Of a stretch of 64,000 nt of DNA, positions 26,971-36,871 are shown piece by piece. Each line of letters begins with the position of its first letter. Position 1 is the first letter of the stretch. The notes under the pieces were generated by a model. It was not told the DNA's origin. It ran no database searches and worked only from the letters and a program-made list of their open reading frames with translations. The translations under genes and the position numbers were made by a program. The DNA comes from Aquibacillus koreensis (lineage in GTDB: Bacteria; Bacillota; Bacilli; Bacillales; Amphibacillaceae), in the NCBI RefSeq assembly GCF_025154055.1, contig NZ_JAOALK010000008.1:1-64000 (forward strand), in the 5' to 3' direction.

Positions 26971-28578
26971 ATGAAACAAAGATTTGATTTATACAGAGAA
27001 AAAATAAAAAATTACTGGACTACAAGATCAAAAGCACAAAAAGGATTGTTCATCGGTCTTATATTTTTGTTTCTTTTGTTAATCGTTGGAGGTAGTTTTC
27101 TTACTAATCATGCAAAAATGGTACCTCTTTATAGTAATTTGTCTCTCCAAGAAGTAGGACAAATTAAAGCTGAACTAGACGCTAGAGGTGTCAAGTATGA
27201 ATTATCTAATGCTGGTACGACTTTAAGTGTACCAAGTGAACAAGTAGATACACTCCTCGTTGACTTAGCTGCCCAAGGTCTCCCGGATAGTGGGAATGTA
27301 GATTATTCTTTCTTTAGCCAGAATGCATCTTGGGGGATGACAGATAACGAGTTTGAAGTGATGAAACTTGACGCTATGCAAACAGAATTAGCCAACTTAA
27401 TTAAAAGTATTAACGGTATTCAAGATGCGAGTGTCATGCTAAATAAACCTCAGACCCCAGTGTTTTTAAGCGACCGGGAAGAAGAAGCTTCAGCCTCTAT
27501 CGTGATTGAAACGCAGCCAGGGTATCAGATTAATGAAAGTCAAATAAAGGCACTATACCATTTAGTTTCAAAAACCGTTCCAAACCTTCCTACTGATAAT
27601 ATCGTCATCATGAACCAAAATTTTGAGTATTTTGACTTAAATAATTCAAATTCTTTTGCAAGTGGTGACGCATATGCGTCACAACAAGCGATAAAACGTG
27701 ATGTGGAGAGGGATTTACAAAGAAGAATTCAACAGATGATTGGCACAATGATTGGGAATGATAAGGTCATAGCATCCGTTACAGCAGATATTGATTTTAC
27801 ACAGGAAAATAGAATTGAAGAGATAGTAGAACCAGTTGATGAAGAAAATATGCAAGGGTTACCAGTTAGTGTGGAAAGAGTCACAGAAGCATACACCGGA
27901 ACTGGTGCAGAAGCTGCAGAGGGTGGAGTTGGAGATGGAGATGTCCCAAATTATCCGGCAGCAGACGAAAATGGTACTGGCGATTACGAAATGGTAAAGG
28001 AATCAATTAATAATGAGTTTAATCGTATTCAGAGAGAAATTGTAGAAAGTAAATATAAAATACGAGATCTAGGAATTCAGGTTGCTGTTGATAATACAAA
28101 AGAACCGGTTGAAGAAGCTAATGAAGTGCAATATTTAACGCAACAGGAGCAAATGCAAGTGGAAGAAGGAATAGCTTCTATTTTAGATTCAATTGTTACA
28201 ACTTCGATCGATAAATCGTATGGGGATGTTGTGCCAGACGAAAAGGTTTCTATCGTGTTTCAAGAGTTTAATGGAAGACAAAGTGCAGCTGCACCGACAG
28301 TACCTATTATCCCGTTTTGGACTTATGTTATTGGTGGTTTGTTGATTTTAGCAATTATTGGTTTAATCATAGCGCTAAGAAAACGTAAAAAATCAGAAAC
28401 GATCGAAGAAGAATTTGCGTTAGAAGAAACACCGAATGTTGTTATGAATGATGTTCCTGATATAGATAACAAGCAAGAAACGGAAACAGGTATTAAAAAG
28501 AAGCAACTAGAAAGAATGGCTCAGCAAAAGCCAGAAGATTTTGCTAAATTAATACGAAGTTGGATTGCAGATGACTAG
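26971..28578 (+). CDS. fliF: Flagellar MS-ring protein FliF
   Basis: Forms the MS ring in the cell membrane, the base on which rod, switch and export gate assemble. The 535 residues have a first membrane helix at about 28-46, a periplasm-facing part with ring-building motifs (LYSNLSLQEVGQIKAELD), and a second helix at about 449-469. A cytoplasmic tail ends in PEDFAKLIRSWIADD, the FliG-binding peptide. ATG 26971 has TTGGAGGC upstream; TTG 26953 is less likely. Confidence 0.98.
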   Translation: MKQRFDLYREKIKNYWTTRSKAQKGLFIGLIFLFLLLIVGGSFLTNHAKMVPLYSNLSLQEVGQIKAELDARGVKYELSNAGTTLSVPSEQVDTLLVDLAAQGLPDSGNVDYSFFSQNASWGMTDNEFEVMKLDAMQTELANLIKSINGIQDASVMLNKPQTPVFLSDREEEASASIVIETQPGYQINESQIKALYHLVSKTVPNLPTDNIVIMNQNFEYFDLNNSNSFASGDAYASQQAIKRDVERDLQRRIQQMIGTMIGNDKVIASVTADIDFTQENRIEEIVEPVDEENMQGLPVSVERVTEAYTGTGAEAAEGGVGDGDVPNYPAADENGTGDYEMVKESINNEFNRIQREIVESKYKIRDLGIQVAVDNTKEPVEEANEVQYLTQQEQMQVEEGIASILDSIVTTSIDKSYGDVVPDEKVSIVFQEFNGRQSAAAPTVPIIPFWTYVIGGLLILAIIGLIIALRKRKKSETIEEEFALEETPNVVMNDVPDIDNKQETETGIKKKQLERMAQQKPEDFAKLIRSWIADD

Positions 28579-28590
28579 GGGGAAACCTTT

Positions 28591-29604
28591 ATGGTAAGGC
28601 ACAAAGATGTATTAACAGGGAAACAAAAAGCGGCTATTCTTATGATTTCATTAGGTCCTGATGCATCAGCAAATATTTATAAACACCTTAGTGAAGAAGA
28701 AATCGAAAAATTAACGTTAGAAATCTCTTCTGTTAAAAAAGTCGATCCTGACCAAAAAGAGGATATATTAGATCAATTTCATCAACTAGCATTAGCACAA
28801 GATTACATTTCTCAAGGTGGAATTAATTATGCAAAGTCCATCCTTGAGAAGGCATTAGGATCTGAGCAGGCTACAGAAATCATTACTCGACTAACATCAT
28901 CTTTACAAGTGAAGCCTTTTGACTTTGCTAGAAAAGCGGAACCTACGCAAATATTAAACTTTATACAAAACGAGCATCCACAAACAATTGCACTTGTGCT
29001 ATCTTATCTGGATGCAGATCAAGCAGGTCAGATATTATCTGAATTACCACAAGAGTTACAAGCAGATATCGCAAAGCGAATTGCTGTGATGGATTCTACA
29101 TCACCTGAAATTATACATGAAGTTGAACAAGTACTTGAAAGAAAGCTATCTACTACTGTTACACAAGATTATACACAAACGGGTGGTATTCAAGCAGTAG
29201 TAGAAGTGCTAAACGGTGTGGATAGAAGTACAGAAAGAACGATATTGGATGCATTAGAAATACAGGACCCAGAGCTAGCAGAAGAAATTAAGAAGCGAAT
29301 GTTTGTATTTGAAGATATAGTCACATTGGATAATCGTGCAATTCAACGCGTGATTAGAGAAGTTGAAAATGATGATCTCCGCCTTTCATTGAAAGTTGCT
29401 AGTGAAGAGGTAAGAGATGTAGTATTTAAAAATATGTCTACGAGAATGGCAGAAACCTTTAAAGAAGAAATGGAATTCATGGGTCCAGTACGCTTGCGAG
29501 ATGTAGAAGAATCTCAAACAAGAATTGTATCGGTAATCCGTCGACTAGAAGAGGTTGGGGAAATTGTAATTGCTCGTGGCGGGGGTGACGATATCATTGT
29601 CTAG
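28591..29604 (+). CDS. fliG: Flagellar motor switch protein FliG
   Basis: Rotor protein that touches the stator and transmits direction switching. 337 residues, with three armadillo-like domains: the N-terminal FliF-binding part (LTGKQKAAILMISLG), a middle part with EHPQTIALVLSYL (the EHPQ motif), and a C-terminal torque helix with charged residues near 280-310. The start is ATG 28591 after AGGGGG. Its 3' end overlaps fliH by 8 nt. Confidence 0.98.
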   Translation: MVRHKDVLTGKQKAAILMISLGPDASANIYKHLSEEEIEKLTLEISSVKKVDPDQKEDILDQFHQLALAQDYISQGGINYAKSILEKALGSEQATEIITRLTSSLQVKPFDFARKAEPTQILNFIQNEHPQTIALVLSYLDADQAGQILSELPQELQADIAKRIAVMDSTSPEIIHEVEQVLERKLSTTVTQDYTQTGGIQAVVEVLNGVDRSTERTILDALEIQDPELAEEIKKRMFVFEDIVTLDNRAIQRVIREVENDDLRLSLKVASEEVRDVVFKNMSTRMAETFKEEMEFMGPVRLRDVEESQTRIVSVIRRLEEVGEIVIARGGGDDIIV

Positions 29605-30361
29605 TGTTTATAGATATGATGATCCGTTGTCTCAAAGGAAAATAATTAGTATCAAGCCTGTTATTTCTAAAAACACTCCCATAGGTCAAGAAGATCCTGT
29701 TGATGAGTTATCGCAACTGAAAGCTAAATTAGAGCAAGCAAAACAACAATTAGCACAAGTTAGAGAAGAAGCAGATCACATACTAGAACAAGCAAGACAA
29801 CAAGTTGCAATCGAACGAGAACAATGGGAAAAAGAAAAAAATCACCTGATGGAAAATGCCAAACAAACAGGCTATCAAGAAGGATTTGAACTTGGAAGAA
29901 ATGAGAGTATAGAAAAGCACAAGGAGCTAATTGAACAAGCTAGATCGACGATAAATCTAGCAAAGAAAGACTATCACTTAAAACTTGAGCAAAGTGAAGA
30001 AGAAGTTTTGCAACTGGCTCTAAAAGCGGCATCAAAAATTATGCACCATAGTATTGAAGAATCAGAACACTTTCTACACATTGTAAAAGATGTCTTGAAG
30101 GAAGTAAAAGAACAACATTCCGTGCAGATTACTGCTCACCCTGAAGACTATCAAGTTATGTTTCAACACAAGGATGAACTAGAGAATATAGTAAGCTCTA
30201 AAACAGAATTCTCCATCTATCCAGACCATGAACTTCAAAGAGGTAGTTGTATTATAGAGACACCTTTTGGGAAGATTGATGCTAGCTTGGATAGTCAACT
30301 TCAAGAATTGCGAAATAAACTTTTCCATCTCTCTAGGGAGGTAGGACATGAACATAGTTAA
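29597..30361 (+). CDS. fliH: Flagellar export ATPase regulator FliH
   Basis: Peripheral stalk protein that binds FliI and links it to the C ring. It has 254 residues, a long glutamine-rich coiled coil (about 35-125) and a V-type ATPase E/delta-like C-terminus (about 130-245). I chose TTG 29597, 8 nt after GGGGGTGA and giving MSSVYRYDD; the longer TTG at 29570 would read through that site. It overlaps fliG by 8 nt and fliI by 14 nt, so coupling is tight. Confidence 0.93.
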   Translation: MSSVYRYDDPLSQRKIISIKPVISKNTPIGQEDPVDELSQLKAKLEQAKQQLAQVREEADHILEQARQQVAIEREQWEKEKNHLMENAKQTGYQEGFELGRNESIEKHKELIEQARSTINLAKKDYHLKLEQSEEEVLQLALKAASKIMHHSIEESEHFLHIVKDVLKEVKEQHSVQITAHPEDYQVMFQHKDELENIVSSKTEFSIYPDHELQRGSCIIETPFGKIDASLDSQLQELRNKLFHLSREVGHEHS

Positions 30362-31661
30362 TTACTTGAAAGAAATTGATCGGATCGATACGTATAAGCG
30401 CTACGGTAAAATACAAAGGGTTATTGGTCTCATGATTGAATCACAAGGACCAGAAGCAAGTATAGGTGATGTTTGCTTTATTCATACAAAGAGCAAGTCG
30501 AAAATCCTAGCAGAAGTGGTGGGATTTAATGAACAAAAAGTTTTACTTATGCCCTACACAGTAATTAAAGAAATTGGACCGGGATGTTTAGTGGAAGCAA
30601 CGGACCAACCTTTAACAGTAAAAGTGGGGAGAGGGTTAATTGGGAAAGTAATTGATTCAGTTGGCAATTCCCTTGATGGCATGACATTACCAAAAGGGCT
30701 TACAAGCTATCCAACGGAACAATCTCCACCAAACCCTCTCGCAAGGCCAAGAATCTTAGAACCAATTCAAATAGGGGTACGGTCAATTGATACACTATTA
30801 ACAATTGGAAAAGGTCAACGTGTTGGTATTTTTGCTGGAAGTGGAGTAGGTAAAAGTACATTGCTAGGTATGATTGCTCGAAATAGTGATGCAGATATTA
30901 ATGTTATTGCATTAATCGGAGAACGTGGTCGTGAAGTACGTGAATTTATTGAAAAAGATCTTGGAGAAGAAGGATTGAAAAGATCAATCATTGTCGTTGC
31001 TACATCTGATCAGCCTGCACTAATGCGTATAAAAGGAGCTTATACCGCAACCGCTATTAGTGAATATTTTAGAGATCAAGGCTATAATGTCAATCTTATG
31101 ATGGATTCTGTGACACGTGTAGCGATGGCGCAACGAGAAATTGGCTTAGCAACTGGAGAGCCACCAACTACAAAAGGCTACCCACCATCTGTCTTTGCGA
31201 TTCTTCCTAAACTTTTGGAGCGAACAGGTACGAGTGACAAAGGCACAATTACAGCTTTCTATACTGTTCTCGTTGATGGGGATGATTTGAATGAACCCAT
31301 AGCAGATACTGTACGTGGAATTCTAGACGGACATATTGTGTTAGATAGAAAACTAGCAGAACAAGGGCAATTCCCTGCTATTAATGTACTGAAATCTGTA
31401 AGTAGAGTAATGCCCCAAATAACGGTACCAAGAGATCAACAGTTGGCACAGGTAGCAAGGTCTGTCTTGTCAACGTATGAGGAAAGTTATGAATTGATTC
31501 AAATAGGTGCTTATAAAAGAGGGGCAAGTAAAGAAATAGATCAGTCAATCTTATTACACCCGAAAATGATTAACTTTCTAAAGCAAGATGTAGATGAGCA
31601 AGTTTCAAGGGAGCAAGCACTGCAACAATTAGAAAATGTAATTGGTGGGAGTGTTGGGTAA
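30348..31661 (+). CDS. fliI: Flagellar type III export ATPase FliI
   Basis: Hexameric ATPase related to F1-beta that unfolds and delivers export substrates. The 437 residues have Walker A GSGVGKST (about 164), GERGREVREF (about 187), Walker B LMMDSVTRVA and the ATGEPPTTKGYPPS catalytic loop. ATG 30348 has GGGAGGTAGG upstream inside fliH. The stop codon shares a base with the fliJ start. Confidence 0.98.
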   Translation: MNIVNYLKEIDRIDTYKRYGKIQRVIGLMIESQGPEASIGDVCFIHTKSKSKILAEVVGFNEQKVLLMPYTVIKEIGPGCLVEATDQPLTVKVGRGLIGKVIDSVGNSLDGMTLPKGLTSYPTEQSPPNPLARPRILEPIQIGVRSIDTLLTIGKGQRVGIFAGSGVGKSTLLGMIARNSDADINVIALIGERGREVREFIEKDLGEEGLKRSIIVVATSDQPALMRIKGAYTATAISEYFRDQGYNVNLMMDSVTRVAMAQREIGLATGEPPTTKGYPPSVFAILPKLLERTGTSDKGTITAFYTVLVDGDDLNEPIADTVRGILDGHIVLDRKLAEQGQFPAINVLKSVSRVMPQITVPRDQQLAQVARSVLSTYEESYELIQIGAYKRGASKEIDQSILLHPKMINFLKQDVDEQVSREQALQQLENVIGGSVG

Positions 31662-32107
31662 TGGCGAGCGCGGAAACCTTCCAAAAGATATTAGGGTTAC
31701 GAGAACGAGAAAAAAATGATGCGCAAATGGCTTATAAAGACTCTGTAGATAGTTTTGAAGAGTTTGCAACTCAGTTATACCACTTGTTAAGAAAGAAAGA
31801 AAAGGTGGAAAGAGAGTACAGTCTTTCACTGGGAAGTACTAGTTCGGTTTCAACTTTAACAACACATTATACGTATATCGAAAAGATTAAAGAAAACATA
31901 AGGCAGTTAGAAATGTCAGTAAAGAAGGCCCGAAATAACATGGAAATGAAACAGAAACAATTGACTGCTACCCATATTGAAGTGAAGAAGTATGAAAAAC
32001 TAATTGAACGAAAAGAAAAAAAACGAATTGAACTTCAAAAGGCAGAAGAAACAAAACTAATGGATGAGACGTCCATAATGCAGTTTTTAAATAACAGGGA
32101 CAGGTGA
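31661..32107 (+). CDS. fliJ: Flagellar export protein FliJ
   Basis: Coiled-coil central-stalk protein of the export ATPase, which also touches FlhA. The 148 residues are almost wholly helical and highly charged (FQKILGLREREKNDAQMAY at the start; KLIERKEKKRIELQKAEE later). ATG 31661 overlaps the fliI stop by one base. The sequence is weakly conserved in general, so the call rests on position, length and coiled coil. Confidence 0.93.
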   Translation: MASAETFQKILGLREREKNDAQMAYKDSVDSFEEFATQLYHLLRKKEKVEREYSLSLGSTSSVSTLTTHYTYIEKIKENIRQLEMSVKKARNNMEMKQKQLTATHIEVKKYEKLIERKEKKRIELQKAEETKLMDETSIMQFLNNRDR

Positions 32108-32111
32108 GTTT

Positions 32112-32684
32112 ATGGCACAACATACAATGGAGCACGAGCCAAAGAAAGCCGGACCATTTCAATGGATCGTAGTGATCATTATTCCTTTAATATTTGCACT
32201 TACGCTAGCCATTATTATTTTATCTTTTATGGGTGTAAATGTTATCGGTAAAACAAAGGAATTCGCAAACCATATACCATTTTTATCCAATGTTGTGACG
32301 ACAGAAGAAGAGAAAGTGGAAGAGAATAAGATAGAATTACTTGAAAATGATATTCGTACAAAAGATGCGGAAATTGATCAACTAACAGCAGAAGTTGTAA
32401 CAAAAGATGCAGAAATCGACGAATTGAATCAAGAAGTAACGAAGATAACGAATCAATTGAAGGAACTGGAAACAGGAAAGCAGGAAAAGGCTGATGCATT
32501 ATCCGAAGTAACAACTGCTTTTAAAGGAATGGAACCAGAAGCAGCAGCTCCAATTATTTCGAATTTAGATACGGAGATGGCGGCATCCATCGTCAAAAGT
32601 TTACCAACAAAAGAAAAAGCAGCTTTGCTAGGGGCTTTGGATCCAGAATTAGCTGCATCGATTACTAATTTATTATTAGAATAA
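32112..32684 (+). CDS. ylxF: YlxF, MgtE-N-like flagellar operon protein
   Basis: Membrane-anchored coiled-coil protein of 190 residues found between fliJ and fliK in Bacillaceae. One hydrophobic segment (about 17-40) is followed by a coiled coil with two TKDAEID repeats (about 78 and 92) and a C-terminal domain resembling the MgtE N-terminal fold (FKGMEPEAAAPIISNLD, MAASIVKSLPTKEKAALLGAL). In other systems similar proteins act as motility chaperones; its role here is not proven. Confidence 0.85.
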   Translation: MAQHTMEHEPKKAGPFQWIVVIIIPLIFALTLAIIILSFMGVNVIGKTKEFANHIPFLSNVVTTEEEKVEENKIELLENDIRTKDAEIDQLTAEVVTKDAEIDELNQEVTKITNQLKELETGKQEKADALSEVTTAFKGMEPEAAAPIISNLDTEMAASIVKSLPTKEKAALLGALDPELAASITNLLLE

Positions 32685-32715
32685 TTCTTTGTATCTTGAA
32701 AGGAGGTGATAAAGC

Positions 32716-34932
32716 GTGGAAATAAGTATAGTTGCACCACCTGCTTTTGCAAGTCAAAAGGTAAACAAATCAAACCAAGTACAAGGTTCACATTTCTTCG
32801 ATGAAGTACTTAAAGTGAATAAGAACATGATGACTAAAACTGGGCTGCCCATGAATCAACAACATACACAATTAGGTTCTAACGAATCAAAAATTCACTT
32901 ATCATTAGGGACAATTATTAGTAAGTTAAATCCTGAACTGTCTTTGAACGAAATGGAAACCATGGAAGCTCTTCATTTAGAAAATGTAAAACAGGCGGTA
33001 CTTTCACAAAGTGGACAAGAACTAGCAAAGGCAGAGCGGGTCGTGGATATTAATTTCGTTAACGAAATGGAGAATGCAAACCAGATTAGTGAAAGTAATG
33101 ATAATTCACTTAAAATGAATCAAGTTGACATCAATAAACTTTGGTCAGAAGTGGAAGGGGTACTAGCTAACATAAGTAGCCAGTCTATTACGGTAGAAGA
33201 AGTACAGAAAATCGTAGAGCTACTGGAACAGTGGACAGAGGCATTTGGTTCAGATGGTGAGAGTACTGTACTGAGAGAACTAGAAAATAAGCAAGCAATA
33301 AAGCATGAAGAAGTTTTGAGTGATTTTAAAGGGTTATGGGCGAAGGTAAGAGAACTTTTTGCCGATCCAAATCAACCCTTATCCAAAGAAGATAAAAGAA
33401 AAGTGCTCAAACTATTGGAACAGTGGACAAATCTATCTGAAAAGTCTAAGTTAAATCCTTTTCTTGACTCAACACTAGATGAGTTACTGCCTAGAGAACA
33501 ATCCATTTGGATGAAGTTACTGGATAATTATCAAAAGCGGATAGACTTTCAATCCAAACAAACTTATGCATCTAATGCGACAGTTACAATTGCTGATGTT
33601 TCAAAATGGGTCAATCGTATAACGGAGGCTTATCCAACATCCTCAGACCAAACTACTAAAATAGCAGGAAATGAGTTGCGTTTTGGTGGTAATCAAGACG
33701 AAATAGAGAGGATGGACTTCCAACCCAATACGACAGTTAAGATTGCTGATCTTCTAAAAGGCCTAAATCGTATAACGGAGGCTTATCCAACATTCACTGG
33801 CCAAACTACTAAACTAACAGAGATTGAGTTAAGTTTAGATGGTAATCAAGAGGAAGTGGAACATAAATTTGCTACGAAAATTGCAAAAATCATACAGGAT
33901 CTATTTGTTGATGATGAGAAAGTAAACGACCTTGTACTTGTAAAAGTGAATCCTGAAGAATACGGACAACTACTAATCTCTAAAAAAATGCAGAATAATC
34001 AAATCTTTTTTGAAATCAAATCTGATTTAGAAAAGCCATTAAAGTTAGTAGAAGAAAACATACTACATGTAAAACAGTTGATTCCAACTACTAAGTTGGC
34101 AATAACAATGAACCAGGTAGAAGAGTCGAAGTTTGATCAACTGATAGAACAAGCAAGACAATTAAGACAAGTTCCATCTGTGGAAAATACAATGGGATTA
34201 CGGAACGAGTTAAATTCATCAAAGGATTCATCAAGAGAACAACTGATTTGGAGTAAGTTGATCAACTTATACCAAGACAGAAGTAAAGGACAAGATATAA
34301 CAAACAAGCAATCTAATTCTATTACACAACATGATGCTTCTAAATGGATTAAACAAGCATTATCCCATTATGAGACAGAATCAATGCAAGTGAAACAAAG
34401 AGGAGCAACTTCCACTGACATGCAAACACCATTAACTTCTGTGTCGAAAGTGGAGCAATATATCATTCACTTAAATCAGTCGAGTAATTCTGGTGAAGCA
34501 CCAGAGAAGCAATTGATGGAAGAATTCCAAAGAGCAATAAGAACGAGTAATTTTAATAAGAATAATAATGGTGCACAGCAGTTACTCCTGCGAATACGCC
34601 CAGCACAATTAGGTGATGTGATGGTTCAATTAACGCAGGTGAACGGAGAAATGCTCGTCAAAATTACTGCTACGACCCAAGCTGCGAAAGAAATGCTTGA
34701 GGGTAATTTACATCAGTTGAGGCACATGTTTACGCCGCATCAAGTAACCATTGAGAAACAAGAATTACCTATGCTACAGCAAGAGCAACAAACAAACCAG
34801 CAGGGAAAACAATCTAGTTCCGATCAACCTGGTTCGAAGCACGGACACGAGAGTTCAGAGCATCAACCCGAAAATGATGATTTGGAACAAGAGATGAGTT
34901 TTCATCAAATACTTATGAATGAGAAAGTTTAG
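32716..34932 (+). CDS. fliK: Flagellar hook-length control protein FliK (long, internally duplicated)
   Basis: Secreted ruler that measures the hook and switches FlhB specificity. At 738 residues it is much longer than B. subtilis FliK (about 490 as remembered). The FliK C-terminal fold lies at about 616-690 ([20 protein letters not shown]). The middle holds a tandem in-frame duplication starting at DFQ (residues 277-333 and 334 to about 383), both with NRITEAYPT, plus looser repeats (LLEQWT twice; REQxIWxKL twice). GTG 32716 follows AAAGGAGGTGAT. The tail is Q/S/H-rich and disordered. Confidence 0.93.
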   Translation: MEISIVAPPAFASQKVNKSNQVQGSHFFDEVLKVNKNMMTKTGLPMNQQHTQLGSNESKIHLSLGTIISKLNPELSLNEMETMEALHLENVKQAVLSQSGQELAKAERVVDINFVNEMENANQISESNDNSLKMNQVDINKLWSEVEGVLANISSQSITVEEVQKIVELLEQWTEAFGSDGESTVLRELENKQAIKHEEVLSDFKGLWAKVRELFADPNQPLSKEDKRKVLKLLEQWTNLSEKSKLNPFLDSTLDELLPREQSIWMKLLDNYQKRIDFQSKQTYASNATVTIADVSKWVNRITEAYPTSSDQTTKIAGNELRFGGNQDEIERMDFQPNTTVKIADLLKGLNRITEAYPTFTGQTTKLTEIELSLDGNQEEVEHKFATKIAKIIQDLFVDDEKVNDLVLVKVNPEEYGQLLISKKMQNNQIFFEIKSDLEKPLKLVEENILHVKQLIPTTKLAITMNQVEESKFDQLIEQARQLRQVPSVENTMGLRNELNSSKDSSREQLIWSKLINLYQDRSKGQDITNKQSNSITQHDASKWIKQALSHYETESMQVKQRGATSTDMQTPLTSVSKVEQYIIHLNQSSNSGEAPEKQLMEEFQRAIRTSNFNKNNNGAQQLLLRIRPAQLGDVMVQLTQVNGEMLVKITATTQAAKEMLEGNLHQLRHMFTPHQVTIEKQELPMLQQEQQTNQQGKQSSSDQPGSKHGHESSEHQPENDDLEQEMSFHQILMNEKV
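33544..33862 (+). repeat. In-frame tandem duplication inside fliK
   Basis: Unit 1 (33544-33714) and unit 2 (33715 to about 33862) are adjacent. They share a 24-nt identical core starting CGTATAACGGAGGCTTATCC and the flanking codons for TIAD/KIAD, QTTK and GNQ. Unit 1 has six extra residues near its start. Near-identity at synonymous positions indicates a recent duplication. Confidence 0.85.
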
Positions 34933-34940
34933 GTGAAATC

Positions 34941-35390
34941 ATGACAAAAATAGATCCTTCTCTGTATTTAAACAACCAACCAAGAGAGGCACCAAGTTCT
35001 AGTTTGGGGAAAGAAGAGTTTTTAAAAATACTGATGGCTCAATTGAAAAACCAGGATCCTATGAATCCGATGGAAGACAAAGAATTTATTTCGCAAATGG
35101 CTACTTTTTCTTCCTTAGAACAAATGATGAACATGTCATCATCGATTAGCCAACTGGTACAAAACCAAACTGTTTCACCTGTAATTCAAAACAGCCATTT
35201 AATAGATAAGGAAGTTACTCATTATAAGATCAATGAAGAAACTGGTGAATATATCAGTCCTAAAGTGGAAGTGAATAGCACAGTTGTGGCAGTAAGTCAA
35301 AAACAAGGTGAGGCTATATTAGAATTAGCGAGCGGCAATAAAATATATACAAGCGAAGTGTTAAAGATTAATAATCCTTCTACTTCATAA
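34941..35390 (+). CDS. flgD: Flagellar hook capping protein FlgD
   Basis: Scaffold cap needed for hook polymerisation. The 149 residues contain the FlgD N-terminal signature [19 protein letters not shown] (about 23-41) and [17 protein letters not shown]; the C-terminal part is short, as in B. subtilis. ATG 34941 has TAGGTGA upstream, 8 nt after the fliK stop. Confidence 0.95.
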   Translation: MTKIDPSLYLNNQPREAPSSSLGKEEFLKILMAQLKNQDPMNPMEDKEFISQMATFSSLEQMMNMSSSISQLVQNQTVSPVIQNSHLIDKEVTHYKINEETGEYISPKVEVNSTVVAVSQKQGEAILELASGNKIYTSEVLKINNPSTS

Positions 35391-35404
35391 AGGAAGGTGG
35401 ATAC

Positions 35405-35773
35405 ATGGATCATCGAATCCAACAAGTACACAGGCACGCACTTTTACCAAATAAGACAAATACAGTTACCAAACAACATCCAACTAAGGCATTTAAGGAT
35501 GTACTATCAGATGTACAGGAGCTTAAAATAAGTAAACACGCGAAAGAACGATTGGCACAAAGAAATATAACGATTGAGGATACCCAGTGGGAAAAGATCT
35601 CAGAAAAAGTGGCTGAAGCAAAACAAAAAGGAATTTCAGACTCTTTAGTCGTTCTTAGTAACGCAGCTTTGCTTGTTAGTGCGAAGAATAATACAGTCGT
35701 TACTGCAATGGATCGATCAGAAGCAACGAGCAGAATTTTCACAAATATCAACGGAACAATTTTATTAGATTAG
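35405..35773 (+). CDS. Flagellar operon protein of TIGR02530 type
   Basis: Small protein of 122 residues between flgD and flgE. It matches the 'flagellar operon protein' family seen in Bacilli and Clostridia: LKISKHAKERLAQRNI (about 40-55), then a basic helix and a C-terminal part with LVSAKNNTVVTAMD and TNINGTILLD. The family has no established function. ATG 35405 has AAAGGAAGGTGG upstream. A structured leader begins immediately after its stop. Confidence 0.82.
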   Translation: MDHRIQQVHRHALLPNKTNTVTKQHPTKAFKDVLSDVQELKISKHAKERLAQRNITIEDTQWEKISEKVAEAKQKGISDSLVVLSNAALLVSAKNNTVVTAMDRSEATSRIFTNINGTILLD

Positions 35774-35830
35774 GCTGGACCCTGAAAGGGAGGCCGCAAA
35801 GCTACTGACTGAATGAAGTAGCTACTACAA
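35774..35830 (+). ncRNA. Compact c-di-GMP-I (GEMM)-like element before flgE
   Basis: GGC/GCC and CCC/GGG stems enclose a GAAA-containing loop (35784-35787), followed by CGCAAAGC (35795-35802) and a second stem, GCTACT/AGTAGC (35801-35822). The order 'stem with GAAA, then CGCAAAGC, then second stem' matches the c-di-GMP-I riboswitch core, and ATTAGATTAGGC just before it recalls the 5' strand. The second arm is far shorter than usual, so it may be degenerate or coincidental. Confidence 0.38.
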
Positions 35831-35856
35831 CTTAAAAATGGAAGGAATGTTGCCTC

Positions 35857-36822
35857 ATGTTACGTTCAATGTATGCAGGTATTTCAGGAATGAGAAATTT
35901 TCAAACAAAGTTAGATGTAGTTGGTAATAATATCGCCAATGTAAACACAGCTGGTTTCAAAAAAGGTCGTATTACGTTTCAAGATATGATGAGTCAAACG
36001 AGTGCAGGAGCTCAGGGACCTACTGACGTCCGTGGTGGTATTAACCCGAAGCAAGTTGGTACTGGCTCTCAAATGGGGACAATTGATACAATTCACACTC
36101 AAGGGAACAGACAGACAACAAATCGTACGCTTGATTTGTCTTTAGAGGGTGATGGCATGTTTGTTTTAGGAAGAGACTTACAATATGATCAAATAAATAA
36201 TGTTGATGCAATCGATGTTGCCAATAGCCCGTTAAGTTACACCAGATCGGGGAATTTTTATTTGGATAGTGATGGGTTCATTGTTGATGCAAATGGTTCT
36301 TTCCTTCTTGGTAATGCAGATGTAGAAGATCAAAATGGAGATTATGCTGGAACACTTGATAGTGTACTAGGAAGAATAAAGATCCCAGAAAACGCACAAA
36401 GTTTCAGTATCCAAGGAAATGGATTAGTAACATACGTGGATGCAGCTGGACAAGTAAGACAAGCGGGCCAAATACTGTTAGCTAAATTTTCTAACCCTGG
36501 TGGGTTAGAAAAAACAGGCTCCAATACGTATCAAGAAACAGATAACTCTGGTTTGATGACAAATAACATAGATGCCCAAGGACAAGTTCCGGGTGGTGCT
36601 AATCCGAATGCAAACTCCGCACGTGATACTATGTATGACTTTATCGTCCCTGAATCCGAGGGAACTGCAACGATCGTTTCAGGTGCGCTAGAAATGTCCA
36701 ACGTTGACCTATCTGAAGAGTTCACAGAAATGATTACAGCACAACGTGGATTCCAAGCAAATACTAGAATCATTACTACTTCGGATGAAATTTTACAAGA
36801 GTTAGTAAATCTTAAACGATAA
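35857..36822 (+). CDS. flgE: Flagellar hook protein FlgE
   Basis: Hook subunit exported through the flagellar gate. 321 residues, with the conserved N-terminus MLRSMYAGISGMRNFQTKLD and NNIANVNTAGFKKGR (about 30-44), a central D1 domain with LDLSLEGDGMFVL, and the C-terminal VDLSEEFTEMITAQRGFQAN box. It is somewhat longer than B. subtilis FlgE. Older annotations sometimes name this locus flgG; position next to flgD, FliK and swrD favours FlgE. ATG 35857 has GGAAGGA upstream. Confidence 0.93.
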   Translation: MLRSMYAGISGMRNFQTKLDVVGNNIANVNTAGFKKGRITFQDMMSQTSAGAQGPTDVRGGINPKQVGTGSQMGTIDTIHTQGNRQTTNRTLDLSLEGDGMFVLGRDLQYDQINNVDAIDVANSPLSYTRSGNFYLDSDGFIVDANGSFLLGNADVEDQNGDYAGTLDSVLGRIKIPENAQSFSIQGNGLVTYVDAAGQVRQAGQILLAKFSNPGGLEKTGSNTYQETDNSGLMTNNIDAQGQVPGGANPNANSARDTMYDFIVPESEGTATIVSGALEMSNVDLSEEFTEMITAQRGFQANTRIITTSDEILQELVNLKR

Positions 36823-36824
36823 TT

Positions 36825-36871
36825 AAAGGAGGTAGGGAGTAAAGCAAACCATAGCTTTGCTCCCACCATTC
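36825..36871 (+). promoter_or_regulatory. Ribosome binding site separated from the swrD start by a hairpin
   Basis: A near-perfect Shine-Dalgarno AAAGGAGGT (36825-36833) lies 38 nt before the ATG at 36872. Between them GGGAGTAAAGC (36835-36845) pairs with GCTTTGCTCCC (36854-36864), 11 bp with one G-T wobble and an 8-nt loop. When folded, only about 8 nt remain between Shine-Dalgarno and ATG, the optimal spacing. Confidence 0.75.
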
